From positions 1 through 64,000 of the forward strand of contig JAKQTR010000053.1 of assembly GCA_029562975.1 (NCBI GenBank): a DNA stretch of 64,000 bases, in the 5' to 3' direction. The notes beneath the pieces were generated by a model. The model saw nothing but the letters and a program-made list of their open reading frames with translations, did no database searches and was not told the origin of the DNA. Shown one piece after another: positions 15,508 to 24,939 of this stretch (position 1 is its first letter; every line of letters starts with the position of its first letter). Both the position numbers and the translations under genes were made by a program. The DNA comes from Acidobacteriota bacterium. GTDB taxonomy: Bacteria; Acidobacteriota; Vicinamibacteria; Vicinamibacterales; JAKQTR01.

Positions 15508-17256
15508 TTACTTCTTCGGCGCTGCGCCGGGCGAAACGAGCGCCGGCGGCACCTTCGTCCCGATGGGGCCCTGCTTCTGCAGCCAGTCGGGCGGGATCGT
15601 CCGCTTCTCGGGGGTCACGCGCGCCCCGCCGTCCTGGTAGTCCGTGACGAGCTTGTCGGCGAAAGCCCACCACGTCATGTAGTTCTCCTGTGCGACGCGG
15701 TTCGAGTAGTCGCTGATGAACGACCGCGCCCGCTCCGGGTCGGTCTTGTACAACTCCAGCGCGACGGCCTCGATGACGGGCTGGTCGGCAAACAGCTTGC
15801 CTTCCACCTCCGCCTGCTTGGCGCGGACGTCCTGGATGATGGCGCGCCAGTTCAGGTTCGACCAGTTGCCGATGAAGTTCGACGCCCACCAGGCGGAGCC
15901 GCGGTCGAACCGATCTCGGCGGCCGATCTCGAACGCCGGGGGCACCTTGAGGTTGCCGGCATAGAACGGCGTGAACACGGACGTCTTCGCATCGTCGGGA
16001 GCGAACCACGCGAGACTGCCAATCCAGGGCGGCATTCCGGCCCGAGCCTGCAGGACCACGACGTAGGAACACTGGTGAACGGCGATCATGCGCTCGGTCG
16101 GCATGTAGCCTTCGACCGGCTTGTAGTCGCGCGCGAGCGCCCAGCGGTTGGGCGAGCCGAACGGGCCGGCCAGGGGGTTCGTCGTCTGGTCAAACGGCGT
16201 CCCCTCATAAATGTCCCGGTGGATGGCGATGAGGTCCTGCTTGGTAACCTTCCGGTCAGGCTTGACCGAGAACGGCTGCTCGGGCGCCCACGGGTCGAGC
16301 TTCAGCGACGGCGCCAGCAGGCTCAGCACGCGCCACTCCCGGCGGTTGAAGCGCGGGGAGCCCGACATCCCGTACGCGCGGTTGAAGACGAACGGCTCGC
16401 CCTTCTTCCACCACCCGTTCTTCTCGGCGACCTCGTACACGTTCTTCGAGTGCATCGTGAAGTTCGGGTCGTCTCCGAGCGTGGTGATGCGGGACACGTT
16501 CGCCGACACCCCCACCTCACCCGGCGGGATGCGCTTGGCGGCCCACACGGCCCCGATGTCGGCGGCGCCCGGCCCGAAGATCTCGAACTGCCACACCTCG
16601 GCCGCGTCGCCGACCGTCAGGCACTCGCCGCTGTCGCCGTAGCCGTATCGCTCGGCGAACTCGCCCATGATCCGGATCGCCTCGCGCGCCGACGACGCGC
16701 GCTCGAGGGCGAGCCGCTCGAGCTCCATGATGTCGAAGAGCCCCTCGTCGCTGTACAGCTCGCGGCGCCCGCCAATCGTGGTCTCGCCGATGACGACGCC
16801 CTTCTCGTTCATGAACGGGTAGGAGGCGTCGTAGCGGGTGAACGTTCTCTCGACCTGCGGGATCTCCCCGACCTTGCGCTCCTGGAACTGGAGCGGCTTC
16901 TCCTCGCCCAGGCCGCCGCCCTTCATGATGTCCCGCTTGGCGCCGGCCGGGTAGGTCCGGCCCGGCACGACCTTGATGCGAATCTCGTAGCCGCCGTCGC
17001 ACGAGTGGCTCGTCATCGTGCCGTCGGCAGACGCCTCCGGGCTCGTCGGCACGGACGTGCAGGCCGTGCAGGCGTTCTCCCATACTTCCTCGGGCACGTC
17101 GTCCGGCCTGGGCCAACCGCAGATCTTCTTGCCCAGATGGGACGGCTCGATCGCCTGCCCCCCGTCCTGCCCGGAAGGCGCCTGCGGAACCGCTGCTCCC
17201 ACCGCTCCGGCGAGCAGCACGATCAGCCCAATCACGACGGCTCTTGGCATCGGCAC
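15508..17256 (-). CDS. C69-family dipeptidase (peptidase U34), exported
   Basis: The 582-residue protein begins at a GTG with an AAGGAGAG site 6-7 nt before it and has a signal peptide (AVVIGLIVLLAGAVGAAV). The region ENACTACTSVPTSPEASADG resembles the N-terminal nucleophile segment of C69 enzymes (Cys followed by ADGS), here inside the chain, so maturation of the N-terminus is likely. Family signatures further on are GVVIGETTIGGR, EVWQFEIFGPG, VGVSANVSRI and NRAYGMSGSPRFNRREWRVL. It probably cleaves dipeptides in the periplasm. The Cys-rich stretch has more cysteines than usual. Confidence 0.82.
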   Translation of the reverse strand: MPMPRAVVIGLIVLLAGAVGAAVPQAPSGQDGGQAIEPSHLGKKICGWPRPDDVPEEVWENACTACTSVPTSPEASADGTMTSHSCDGGYEIRIKVVPGRTYPAGAKRDIMKGGGLGEEKPLQFQERKVGEIPQVERTFTRYDASYPFMNEKGVVIGETTIGGRRELYSDEGLFDIMELERLALERASSAREAIRIMGEFAERYGYGDSGECLTVGDAAEVWQFEIFGPGAADIGAVWAAKRIPPGEVGVSANVSRITTLGDDPNFTMHSKNVYEVAEKNGWWKKGEPFVFNRAYGMSGSPRFNRREWRVLSLLAPSLKLDPWAPEQPFSVKPDRKVTKQDLIAIHRDIYEGTPFDQTTNPLAGPFGSPNRWALARDYKPVEGYMPTERMIAVHQCSYVVVLQARAGMPPWIGSLAWFAPDDAKTSVFTPFYAGNLKVPPAFEIGRRDRFDRGSAWWASNFIGNWSNLNWRAIIQDVRAKQAEVEGKLFADQPVIEAVALELYKTDPERARSFISDYSNRVAQENYMTWWAFADKLVTDYQDGGARVTPEKRTIPPDWLQKQGPIGTKVPPALVSPGAAPKK

Positions 17257-17446
17257 GGCGACTCTCCTTGGCGGCCGGGCACCCCCCGGCCTCGACAGCG
17301 AAGCGTATCACGAAGGGCCAGGCAGAGGCAGGGCTGCGCGCCGGCCGAGTCGGGCCGGCCGCCGCCGCTTGCGCCCCGGCGGGGTTTTCGGAAGAATGGG
17401 CTGAAGGAAGGCGCCGCTGTGGGCTGCGGCACCGCCGGGAGCGTGC

Positions 17447-19072
17447 ATGGAACTGAAGCGACTCAGCGCCGGGGACCTCGACCTCATCCTCAAGACCCTC
17501 AAGGAGTTCACCGATCGCGAGGCCCCGCTCGACAAGCGCCTGAAGTGGGACGAGACCGACACCTGCCCCGAGCCCGTCGTGCGCGCCATGCTCGGGCCGG
17601 ATGTCGGCCTCCACCTGGTGTTCCTGCCCGCCGACCACGGCGGGATGGGCGGCGGCGCCTACGACGTCTACCGCCTGTCGGCGGAGTTCGCGAAGATCGA
17701 TCTCGGCCTTGCCACCGCCATGCTGGCCGTCGCACTGGGCACCGACCCGATCCGCGTGGGCTGCACTGAGACGCAGAAGGCGGCCTGGCTGCCGCGGATC
17801 GCCGACGAGGGCCTCGTGGTCGCCTACGGCGTCACGGAGCCGGAAGCCGGGTCGAACGTCCAGAGCCTCAAGACCGAGGCGGCGCGGATCACCGACGCAG
17901 ACGGCAGGACGACCCACTACCGCCTGAACGGCGTCAAGCAGTTCATCTCGAACGGCTCGATCGCGGACCTTTACACGATCCTCGCGAAGGCGCCGGACGG
18001 GCCCACCTTTTTCGTGGTCGAGCGCGGCACGCCGGGGCTGAGCCCGGGCCGCCACGAGATCAAGCACGGCATCCGGCTCTCGAACACGGCGCAGGTGGTG
18101 CTCCAGGACGTCGTCGTTCCGGCCGCCAACCTCGTCGGCGAGCGCGAGGGCGAGGGCCTGAAGCAGGCCAATGAGGTGTTCGGCTTCACTCGGCTGATGG
18201 TGGCGGCGTTCGGCCTGGGCGCGGGCCAGGCCGCCCTGCAGAAGGCCGTCGCCTATTCGACGCAGCGCAGGCAGTTCGGGACGTTCCTGGCCCAGAAGCA
18301 GGGGTTCACCCACAAGCTGCTGGTGCCGGACAGCGTGCGGCTCGCGGCCGCGCAGGCGTACATCGAGCACGTGGCGGACCTGCTCGACAGCGGGAACACC
18401 GATCGTCAGGTCGAAGGCTCGATCGCGAAGCTCTTCGCGACGGAGGCGGCCAATGCCGCGGCCGACCACGCCGTGCAGGCGCTGGGCGGGTACGGCTACT
18501 GCGTGGACTTCGAGGTCGAGAAGATCCGGCGCGACGCCCGCATCCTGACCATCTACGAGGGCACGTCGGAGATCCAGCAAAGCATCATCGGCCTCTTCCG
18601 CATGCGGGAGACGGTCAGGAGCAAGGGTGCGTTCTACTGCGGCATGGCCGACGAGATCGAGGCCTTCGCGGACGCAGGCGGACCAGCGGCGGCGCGCGCC
18701 GCGCGCTTCCTCGCCGAGGCCACGCAGGCGGCCTTCCGCGCCAAGGCCATCCGGCAGCAGCACGTCTCGTTCGAGTTCGCGACGGCGATGGCGGAGGTGG
18801 AAACGGCCGTCGCGCTGGCGCGCGCGGCCGCGCGGGCCGGCGCGAGCCGCCTGCTGAAGGCGCAGTCGCGGCTCTGGGCCGCCTGGGTGTCCCTGGGCGT
18901 GCCGGTGCGGCTCCTCGCGGCGCTGAACGCGGCGGGCAGCCTCGGACCGGACGAACTCGCCCGGCTCAGGCAGGCCGGGGACCTCGACGCCGGCCTTGCC
19001 GCTCAGTCGGGCGGCGTGGCCGACATGAACCTCGTGGCGGAAGAGCTCACGGGCTTCCGGGTCGCCGAGTAG
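17447..19072 (+). CDS. Acyl-CoA dehydrogenase family protein
   Basis: The 541-residue flavoenzyme shows the helical N-terminal domain, the middle beta-domain with YGVTEPEAGSNVQSLKT and GVKQFISNG, and the C-terminal domain with YSTQRRQFG, QALGGYGYCVDFEVEKIRRD and the active-site segment ILTIYEGTSEIQ. A C-terminal extension of roughly 130 residues, helical and Ala-rich, makes it longer than the usual 380-residue enzymes. Genes downstream on the same strand include a 2-hydroxyacyl-CoA dehydratase activase, which suggests work on CoA thioesters in anaerobic metabolism. The substrate is not identifiable. Confidence 0.85.
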   Translation: MELKRLSAGDLDLILKTLKEFTDREAPLDKRLKWDETDTCPEPVVRAMLGPDVGLHLVFLPADHGGMGGGAYDVYRLSAEFAKIDLGLATAMLAVALGTDPIRVGCTETQKAAWLPRIADEGLVVAYGVTEPEAGSNVQSLKTEAARITDADGRTTHYRLNGVKQFISNGSIADLYTILAKAPDGPTFFVVERGTPGLSPGRHEIKHGIRLSNTAQVVLQDVVVPAANLVGEREGEGLKQANEVFGFTRLMVAAFGLGAGQAALQKAVAYSTQRRQFGTFLAQKQGFTHKLLVPDSVRLAAAQAYIEHVADLLDSGNTDRQVEGSIAKLFATEAANAAADHAVQALGGYGYCVDFEVEKIRRDARILTIYEGTSEIQQSIIGLFRMRETVRSKGAFYCGMADEIEAFADAGGPAAARAARFLAEATQAAFRAKAIRQQHVSFEFATAMAEVETAVALARAAARAGASRLLKAQSRLWAAWVSLGVPVRLLAALNAAGSLGPDELARLRQAGDLDAGLAAQSGGVADMNLVAEELTGFRVAE

Positions 19073-19197
19073 GTTTCACCGACGCGACGCGCGCAGCGCC
19101 GGGCCCGCTTCGGGCCCTGGCGCGAGCCATTCGCGCAGGCGGACGGGCGGCGGGAACACGCTGCGCCGCACGCCGCTGGCGTGGCGGAGAGGCTGGC

Positions 19198-19587
19198 ATG
19201 AGGGACTTGATGAAGCGGCACGAGGCGTTCGTCCGCGGCGAGCTCGCGACGGCGTCCGCCGACTCCGACTGGCGCGCCCTCGCCCGCTGCCACCGCCGGC
19301 AGGTGCTCGACATGCAGCACGAGCGCCTCGTCCACCTGCTCGTCACGCTCTTCTTCGGCCTCTGCGCGCTGGTCGTCTTCCTGTTCTTCGTGCAGCACCC
19401 CGACCGCGTCGCGGCCGGCGTGCTGCTTCTGCTGCTCATCGCGCTGCTCGTCCCGTACGTCGTCCACTACTTCGCCCTCGAGAACGGCGTGCAGCGCTGG
19501 TACGCCCTGGCGGACGAGATCGAGCGCCGGGCTGGAGGAGTCGTCGCCCGTCATGACGAAGGAGCCATTGCGCCCCGCCCCCGTTGA
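19198..19587 (+). CDS. Small membrane protein with two transmembrane helices, unknown function
   Basis: The 129-residue protein has a charged N-terminal part (about 45 residues), two adjacent hydrophobic helices (LVHLLVTLFFGLCALVVFLF and AGVLLLLLIALLVPYVVHYF) and a short tail. Its end overlaps the start of the activase gene by 35 nt, so expression is probably linked. No known family is recognised; a membrane anchor or partner for the activase is only a guess. Confidence 0.6.
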   Translation: MRDLMKRHEAFVRGELATASADSDWRALARCHRRQVLDMQHERLVHLLVTLFFGLCALVVFLFFVQHPDRVAAGVLLLLLIALLVPYVVHYFALENGVQRWYALADEIERRAGGVVARHDEGAIAPRPR

Positions 19588-22500
19588 GCCCGGCAGCGCG
19601 TCCGCAGCGGAGGCCGCCGGGGTGACGCAGGCGGATGCCCTCGGCGCCCTGTGCGGCTACGCGGCCCTCGGCATCGACATCGGGTCGGTGAACGTCAAGG
19701 TGTGCGGCCTCGACGGCCGGAGCGGGGCCGCGCACGCGGTCGTGCCGCACGACGGCGATCTCGAAACGGCGCTCGAGCAGGCGCTGAGCGCGATCGGCGC
19801 CGGCGGAGCGGTCGGGCCGGCGACGGTCGCCACGGGCGGGGCGGGCAGGCGCCGGATCGACGCGCCGGACGTCATCGCCCCGCTGGCGATCGAGGCGGCG
19901 CTCGGGGCCCTCTCGCTCCGTCCGCGCGCCGTCGTGTCCGTCGGCGGCGAGGATCTCGTCGTCTACATCCTGAACGCGCGCGCGCAGGTCCAGACGACGT
20001 ACGCGGGCAACAAGTGCGCCTCGGGAACCGGCGAGTTCTTCCGCCAGCAGCTCGGGCGCATGGACCTTCGGCTCGAGGATCTCGACGAGGCGGCCGCCGG
20101 CGCGCGCGTCCTCAAGCTGTCGGCGCGCTGCTCGGTCTTCATGAAGTCGGACTGCACGCACCGCCTGAACAAGGGCGAGGCGACCAAGGGCGACATCGCG
20201 CTCTCGCTGTCGAAGGTGATGGCCGACAAGGTCGGCGAGTTCCTCATCCGGGCCAAGGTGCAGGCGGGCGAGGTCGTGCTCGTCGGCGGCGTCACCGAGA
20301 ACGCGCACTTCGTGCGGTTCCTGCGCGAGGCCTGGCCGCGGACGCGCTTCATCATGCCGGCGGAGGCGCGCTACTTCGAGGCCTTCGGCGCCGCGCACCT
20401 GGCGGCCTCGCTCGGCCGGCCGCTGCCGCCTGCGGGGCGGAGGCTGCGCGCCCTGGCCGCCGCGGAGGGCACGCCGTTCGAGCCGCTGGCCTCGGCCGCC
20501 TCGCGCGTCACCTACTACCCGTCGAAACGAGGCGCGTTGCGGCCGGGCGCGGAGTACATCCTCGGCGTCGACGGCGGATCGACGACGACCAAGGTGGCGC
20601 TCATCGACGCGGAGACGCTGGAGATCGCCGCGGCCCACTACGGGCGCACGCACGGCGACCCCGTGGCGGCGCTCAGGCGCTGCCTGCGCGAAGTGGACGG
20701 CCAGCTGGGCGGCGCCCGGCCGGCGATCACGCTGGCCGCCGCCACCGGGTCGTCCCGGGAGCTGCTGGGCGTCTTCCTCGAGACCGAGGGCGTCTACAAC
20801 GAGATCATCGCGCACGCGGCGGGCACGACGTACTTCGAACCGGAGGTGGACACGCTCTTCGAGATCGGCGGCCAGGACGCGAAGTACGTGCTGCTCAACA
20901 ATGGCGTGCCGATCGACTACGCGATGAACGAGGCCTGCTCGGCCGGCACGGGCTCGTTCCTGGAGGAATCGGCCGCCGGCGACCTCTGCGTGGAGCGCGC
21001 CGAGGACATCGGCCCCATCGCGCTGGAGGCCAGGGCGCCCCTCAAGTTCGGCGAGCACTGCTCGGCCTTCATCAACAGCGACATCCGCAAGGCCATCCAG
21101 AACGGCTCGGACCGGGCCGACATCGTCGCCGGCCTCGTGTTCTCGATCGTCGCCAACTACCTGAACCGCGTCGTCGGGAACCGGCCCGTGGGCGAGCGGA
21201 TTGCGCTGCAGGGGGGCGTGGCCAAGAACCCCGCCGTCCCGCTGGCGTTCGCGCAGCTCGTCGGCAAGCCCGTCTCGGTGCCGCCGGACCCCGAGCTGAT
21301 GGGCTGCTTCGGCGTCGCCCGCCTGGCCCTCGAGAAGCACCGCGCGGGCCTCCTCGCCCGGGGCTCCTTCGACCTGCGCACGCTCGCCGCGAAGGAGATC
21401 GAGACGCTCGGCGAGTTCACCTGCCAGGCCTGCGACAACCGGTGCCCGATCCGGAACCTGTCGGTGGACGGCCACCGTTATCCGTTCGGCGGACGCTGCT
21501 CGAAGTTCACCGGGGCGCGGCGGAGGCTGCCCGGGTCGGAGCGGGACGCCGTCGATCACGTGGCCTGGCGCCACGACGAAGTGTTCGAGCGCGCCGCGCC
21601 GGACCCGGCGCGCTTCCGCCCGCGCACCGACCGCGTGGTGGGCGTGCCGCGCGCGCTGTCGGTGCACTCACTCTGGCCGCTGTACGCCCGCTTCTTCCAC
21701 GAGCTGGGCGTCCGGGCGGTGCTGTCGGAGCGGATCGCGCCGGAAGGCGTGGCCCGCCAGGAAAGCAGCTACTGCTTCCCCCTCGAGATCGCCCACGGCG
21801 CAATCCAGGACCTCCTCGACCGCCGGGCGGACTTCCTGTTCCTGCCGCACTTCCGCGACATGCCGTCGATGGAGTCCGGGAAGGTCCACGCGTGCACCTG
21901 CCCGCTGACGCAGGGGCTGCCGTACCTGGCCCGGCAGGCGTTCGGCGTGGACGCGAACGTGCTGCGGCCGGTCGTGTCGTTCAAGGCCGGGTGGGAGGCG
22001 TGCCGGCCGGAGTTCGAGCGCGTGGCGGCGCAGCTGGGCTTCGACGCGGCCGAGGGCGGCCGGGCATTCGACGAGGCCGTCGGGAGCTACCGCGCCTTCC
22101 TCGAGCGCTACCGGCAGCGCGGGCGCGAGGTGATGGACGAGGTCCGCAGCCATCCCGATCGCCTGTACGTCGGCCTGTTCGGGCGGCCCTACAACGCGTT
22201 CACCCGCGACGCGAACATGGGCATCCCCCGCAAGTTCACGTCCCGCGGCGTGACGGTCGTGCCCTTCGACATGATCTACGACGAGTCGGCCGGAATCTTC
22301 CCCAACATGTACTGGTACTACGGGCAGCAGGACATGAAGGCGGCGGAGATCGTCCGGCAGACGCCGAACCTCTATCTGTCGTGGATCTCGAACTTCTCGT
22401 GCGCGCCCGACTCGTTCATGCTGCACTACCTGCGCTGGATCATGGGGCGCAAGCCGTACCTCGTCCTCGAGATCGACTCGCACACGGCCGACGCGGGCCT

Positions 22501-23902
22501 GGACACGCGCATCGAGGCGTTCCTGGACATCGTGGACAGCTTCAGGCGCGAGGCACAGCCTGCGTCCCCGCCGCACCGCGGCCGCCGCTTTCGCGTCGAT
22601 ACCGCGACGACGCCCCCGGCCGTCGTGGACGAGCGCAGCGGGGAGCGCCTCAGCCTGCGCGATTCGAGGGTCACCTTCGTGTGGCCGTCCTTCGGCGATC
22701 TGGCCAGCCAGGCGCTCGCGGCGGCGACGCGCAGGCGGGGCGTGCGGGCGGATCACATGCCGGTGCCCACGGCGCGCTCGACGCAGCTAGCCCGGAACGT
22801 CGCCTCCGGCAAGGAGTGCATCCCGGCGCTCATCGTGCTGGGCAGCATCCTGGAGTACGTCGCGTCGCGGCCGCCAGGCCGGCCGGACGAAGTGCTCCTC
22901 ATCGGCGTCCCATCGACCCTGGGACCGTGCCGGACGGGCCAGTACCACGTCTTCTACGACCGTCTCTTCGACGAAATCGGCCTCGACCACGTCGCGCTGT
23001 TCGTGTCCGGGGACGACTCGTCCTACGGCGAGCTGGGGCCGGACTTCTCGAAGGACCTCTGGCGCGCCATCCTCGTGTCGGACTACTTCACGGACATCCG
23101 GAGCGGGATCCGGCTCTGCGCGGCCGACGTGGACGCCGGCCTGGCCGTCTTCGATCGGGCCTGGCAGGACGTCGTCGCGGCCCTCGAGAGCGGGCCGCGC
23201 GATCTGGCGGCGGCGCTGGCGCGCGCGGCGGCGGCCCTCGGCGCCGTTCGCCGGCGGCGCTCCCTCGACGAGGTGAAAAAGGTCCTCGTCGTCGGCGAGA
23301 TCTACGTGCGCCGTGACACGTTCTCGGTGCACGAGCTGTCCGAGCACCTCATCGGACAGGGCATCTTCCCGAAGCTTGCGGGCGTCAGCGAGTGGATCCA
23401 CTACACGAACTGGGCCCGGGCCTACGAGATGGACGCCGCGCGCGCCAGGGACGGCTGGCTCTCGGCGCTGCGCCCGTCGGCCCTCGCCGAGCGCCTCGGG
23501 CTCGGCCTCGAAACCTGGTGGACGAAACGCGCCGAGGCGGAGGTGCGCGCCGCTCTCGAGCCCGCGGGGCTCGTGCCGCACGGCCTGCACGATCTCGGCG
23601 CCGCCATCGAAGAGGGCGGCCGGATATTCGTCTCGCCCGAGATGCAAAGCGAGGCCACCGTGTCGTCGGCGGTGGCCGGCGCCGCCATGCGCGACGGCTT
23701 CGCCGGGATCGCCATCATCGCGCCCTTCGGCTGTCTGCCCGGCCGCGTCATCGAGGGCGTCTACGCCCCGTGGGCCAGGGCCCGCGGGTACCCGGTCATC
23801 GCCCTCGAGAACGACGGGCAGCCGTATCCGCCGAACGTCGTGTCGCGGATCGAGGTGTTCGCGCAGAACGTCGAGCGCTACGAGCGGCCCGCCGGCTCGT
23901 GA
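19553..23902 (+). CDS. Long-form 2-hydroxyacyl-CoA dehydratase activator (HgdC/BadFG-BcrAD ATPase fused to DUF2229/HgdB-like domains)
   Basis: The 1449-residue protein carries two ASKHA ATPase domains in tandem. Domain 1 (about 40-290) has GIDIGSVNVKVCGLDG, GNKCASGTGEF and SARCSVFMKSDCTHR; domain 2 (about 335-610) has GVDGGSTTTKVALID, NEACSAGTGSF and GEHCSAFINSD. The conserved cysteines of CxxGTGxF and HCSAF normally bind a bridging [4Fe-4S] cluster. From about 625 on lies the DUF2229 region with CQACDNRCPIRNL and CTCPLTQGLPY, then HgdB-like parts. Family members hydrolyse ATP to drive low-potential electron transfer. It follows an acyl-CoA dehydrogenase gene; a separate dehydratase is not visible in the window. 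Confidence 0.9.
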   Translation: MTKEPLRPAPVEPGSASAAEAAGVTQADALGALCGYAALGIDIGSVNVKVCGLDGRSGAAHAVVPHDGDLETALEQALSAIGAGGAVGPATVATGGAGRRRIDAPDVIAPLAIEAALGALSLRPRAVVSVGGEDLVVYILNARAQVQTTYAGNKCASGTGEFFRQQLGRMDLRLEDLDEAAAGARVLKLSARCSVFMKSDCTHRLNKGEATKGDIALSLSKVMADKVGEFLIRAKVQAGEVVLVGGVTENAHFVRFLREAWPRTRFIMPAEARYFEAFGAAHLAASLGRPLPPAGRRLRALAAAEGTPFEPLASAASRVTYYPSKRGALRPGAEYILGVDGGSTTTKVALIDAETLEIAAAHYGRTHGDPVAALRRCLREVDGQLGGARPAITLAAATGSSRELLGVFLETEGVYNEIIAHAAGTTYFEPEVDTLFEIGGQDAKYVLLNNGVPIDYAMNEACSAGTGSFLEESAAGDLCVERAEDIGPIALEARAPLKFGEHCSAFINSDIRKAIQNGSDRADIVAGLVFSIVANYLNRVVGNRPVGERIALQGGVAKNPAVPLAFAQLVGKPVSVPPDPELMGCFGVARLALEKHRAGLLARGSFDLRTLAAKEIETLGEFTCQACDNRCPIRNLSVDGHRYPFGGRCSKFTGARRRLPGSERDAVDHVAWRHDEVFERAAPDPARFRPRTDRVVGVPRALSVHSLWPLYARFFHELGVRAVLSERIAPEGVARQESSYCFPLEIAHGAIQDLLDRRADFLFLPHFRDMPSMESGKVHACTCPLTQGLPYLARQAFGVDANVLRPVVSFKAGWEACRPEFERVAAQLGFDAAEGGRAFDEAVGSYRAFLERYRQRGREVMDEVRSHPDRLYVGLFGRPYNAFTRDANMGIPRKFTSRGVTVVPFDMIYDESAGIFPNMYWYYGQQDMKAAEIVRQTPNLYLSWISNFSCAPDSFMLHYLRWIMGRKPYLVLEIDSHTADAGLDTRIEAFLDIVDSFRREAQPASPPHRGRRFRVDTATTPPAVVDERSGERLSLRDSRVTFVWPSFGDLASQALAAATRRRGVRADHMPVPTARSTQLARNVASGKECIPALIVLGSILEYVASRPPGRPDEVLLIGVPSTLGPCRTGQYHVFYDRLFDEIGLDHVALFVSGDDSSYGELGPDFSKDLWRAILVSDYFTDIRSGIRLCAADVDAGLAVFDRAWQDVVAALESGPRDLAAALARAAAALGAVRRRRSLDEVKKVLVVGEIYVRRDTFSVHELSEHLIGQGIFPKLAGVSEWIHYTNWARAYEMDAARARDGWLSALRPSALAERLGLGLETWWTKRAEAEVRAALEPAGLVPHGLHDLGAAIEEGGRIFVSPEMQSEATVSSAVAGAAMRDGFAGIAIIAPFGCLPGRVIEGVYAPWARARGYPVIALENDGQPYPPNVVSRIEVFAQNVERYERPAGS

Positions 23903-23950
23903 AGGCCGGCGCGGATCGCTTCGCGGCGGACCGCCGCCCAGGCGCGAGGG

Positions 23951-23975
23951 GCGGTGAGGCGCTTGCCCTCACCGC
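23951..23975. terminator. Bidirectional hairpin between convergent genes
   Basis: A perfect 9-bp stem GCGGTGAGG/CCTCACCGC with a 7-nt loop lies between the convergent activase and ROK genes and overlaps the ROK stop codon. There is no marked U-tract on either side, so its strength as an intrinsic terminator is uncertain. Confidence 0.45.
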
Positions 23976-24937
23976 GCCTTCAGCAGCTCGGTCCAGCCCA
24001 GGGCGGCTGCGCCGAGCACGGCGCTGTTCCCGCCCGGCAGGCCGGAGGGAAGGATCTTCACGTGCCCCCGGTACAGCTTCAGGACGTGCGCCTCCAGCCA
24101 GCGCCGCGTCGGCTCGAAGATCAGCTCGCCGGCGTCGGCGAGGCCGCCGAACAGGATGATGGCCTCGGGCGCCGTGTGGGCGACGGTGCTGGCCAGCGTC
24201 GTACCCAGGATCTTCCCCGTGTGCTCGAAGGCAGCCAGGGCGATCGGATCGCCCCGGTGCGCCGCCGCAGAGATCAGGCGCCCGGTCAGTTTGCGGAACG
24301 GCACGTCCCGGAGCTCGCTCTCCGCCCTCGACGTGCTGAGGAGCTCGAAGACCGTGCGGCAGATGCCCGTCGCCGAGGCGTAGGTCTCGAGGCACCCTCG
24401 CCGCCCGCATCCGCATTCGCGGCCATCCGGTTGCACCGTGACGTGGCCGATCTCGCCGGCAAACCCGTCCACGCCGTAGATCAGCTCCCCGTTGGCGATG
24501 ATCCCGCTGCCGAGGCCGGTGCCGAGCGTGATCACAATCACGTCGCGCATGCCCCTGGCCGCGCCGAACCGCAGTTCGCCGAGGGCCGCCGCGTTCGCGT
24601 CGTTCGTGATGACGACGGGGACGTCGACGTGCCGCCTGACCAGGGCCACGAAGGGCGTGACGCCCTTCCAGCCGAGGTTGGGCGGGTGCTCGACGGTGCC
24701 GGTGTAGTAGTTGGCGTTCGGCGCCCCGATGCCGACCCCGGCAATCTCGCAGGTGCCGGCCAGCGGGGCGTGCAGCTCGCGAACTGCCGAAACCAGCCGC
24801 TCGACGAGCGACTCCGGGCCGGCTTCGGGGACCGTGTCGACCGACGACTCGGCGAGGCACGCTCCCTGCTCGTCCACCAGCCCCAGCACGCTGTTTGTGC
24901 CGCCTATGTCGATGCCGACCGCCACTCTGGTGCGCAT
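23969..24937 (-). CDS. ROK-family sugar kinase (glucokinase-like)
   Basis: The 322-residue protein starts with the ATP-binding motif VAVGIDIGGTNSVLGLVD. It has NDANAAALGELRFGAARG, the catalytic-loop glycine-rich GTGLGSGIIANG, and the ROK zinc signature GHVTVQPDGRECGCGRRGC followed by LE. No N-terminal DNA-binding domain is present, so it is a kinase, not a repressor. It starts 2 nt after the stop of an MFS sugar transporter, so imported sugar (glucose, an amino sugar or a similar hexose) is probably phosphorylated by it. Confidence 0.9.
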   Translation of the reverse strand: MRTRVAVGIDIGGTNSVLGLVDEQGACLAESSVDTVPEAGPESLVERLVSAVRELHAPLAGTCEIAGVGIGAPNANYYTGTVEHPPNLGWKGVTPFVALVRRHVDVPVVITNDANAAALGELRFGAARGMRDVIVITLGTGLGSGIIANGELIYGVDGFAGEIGHVTVQPDGRECGCGRRGCLETYASATGICRTVFELLSTSRAESELRDVPFRKLTGRLISAAAHRGDPIALAAFEHTGKILGTTLASTVAHTAPEAIILFGGLADAGELIFEPTRRWLEAHVLKLYRGHVKILPSGLPGGNSAVLGAAALGWTELLKAR

Positions 24938-24939
24938 GA

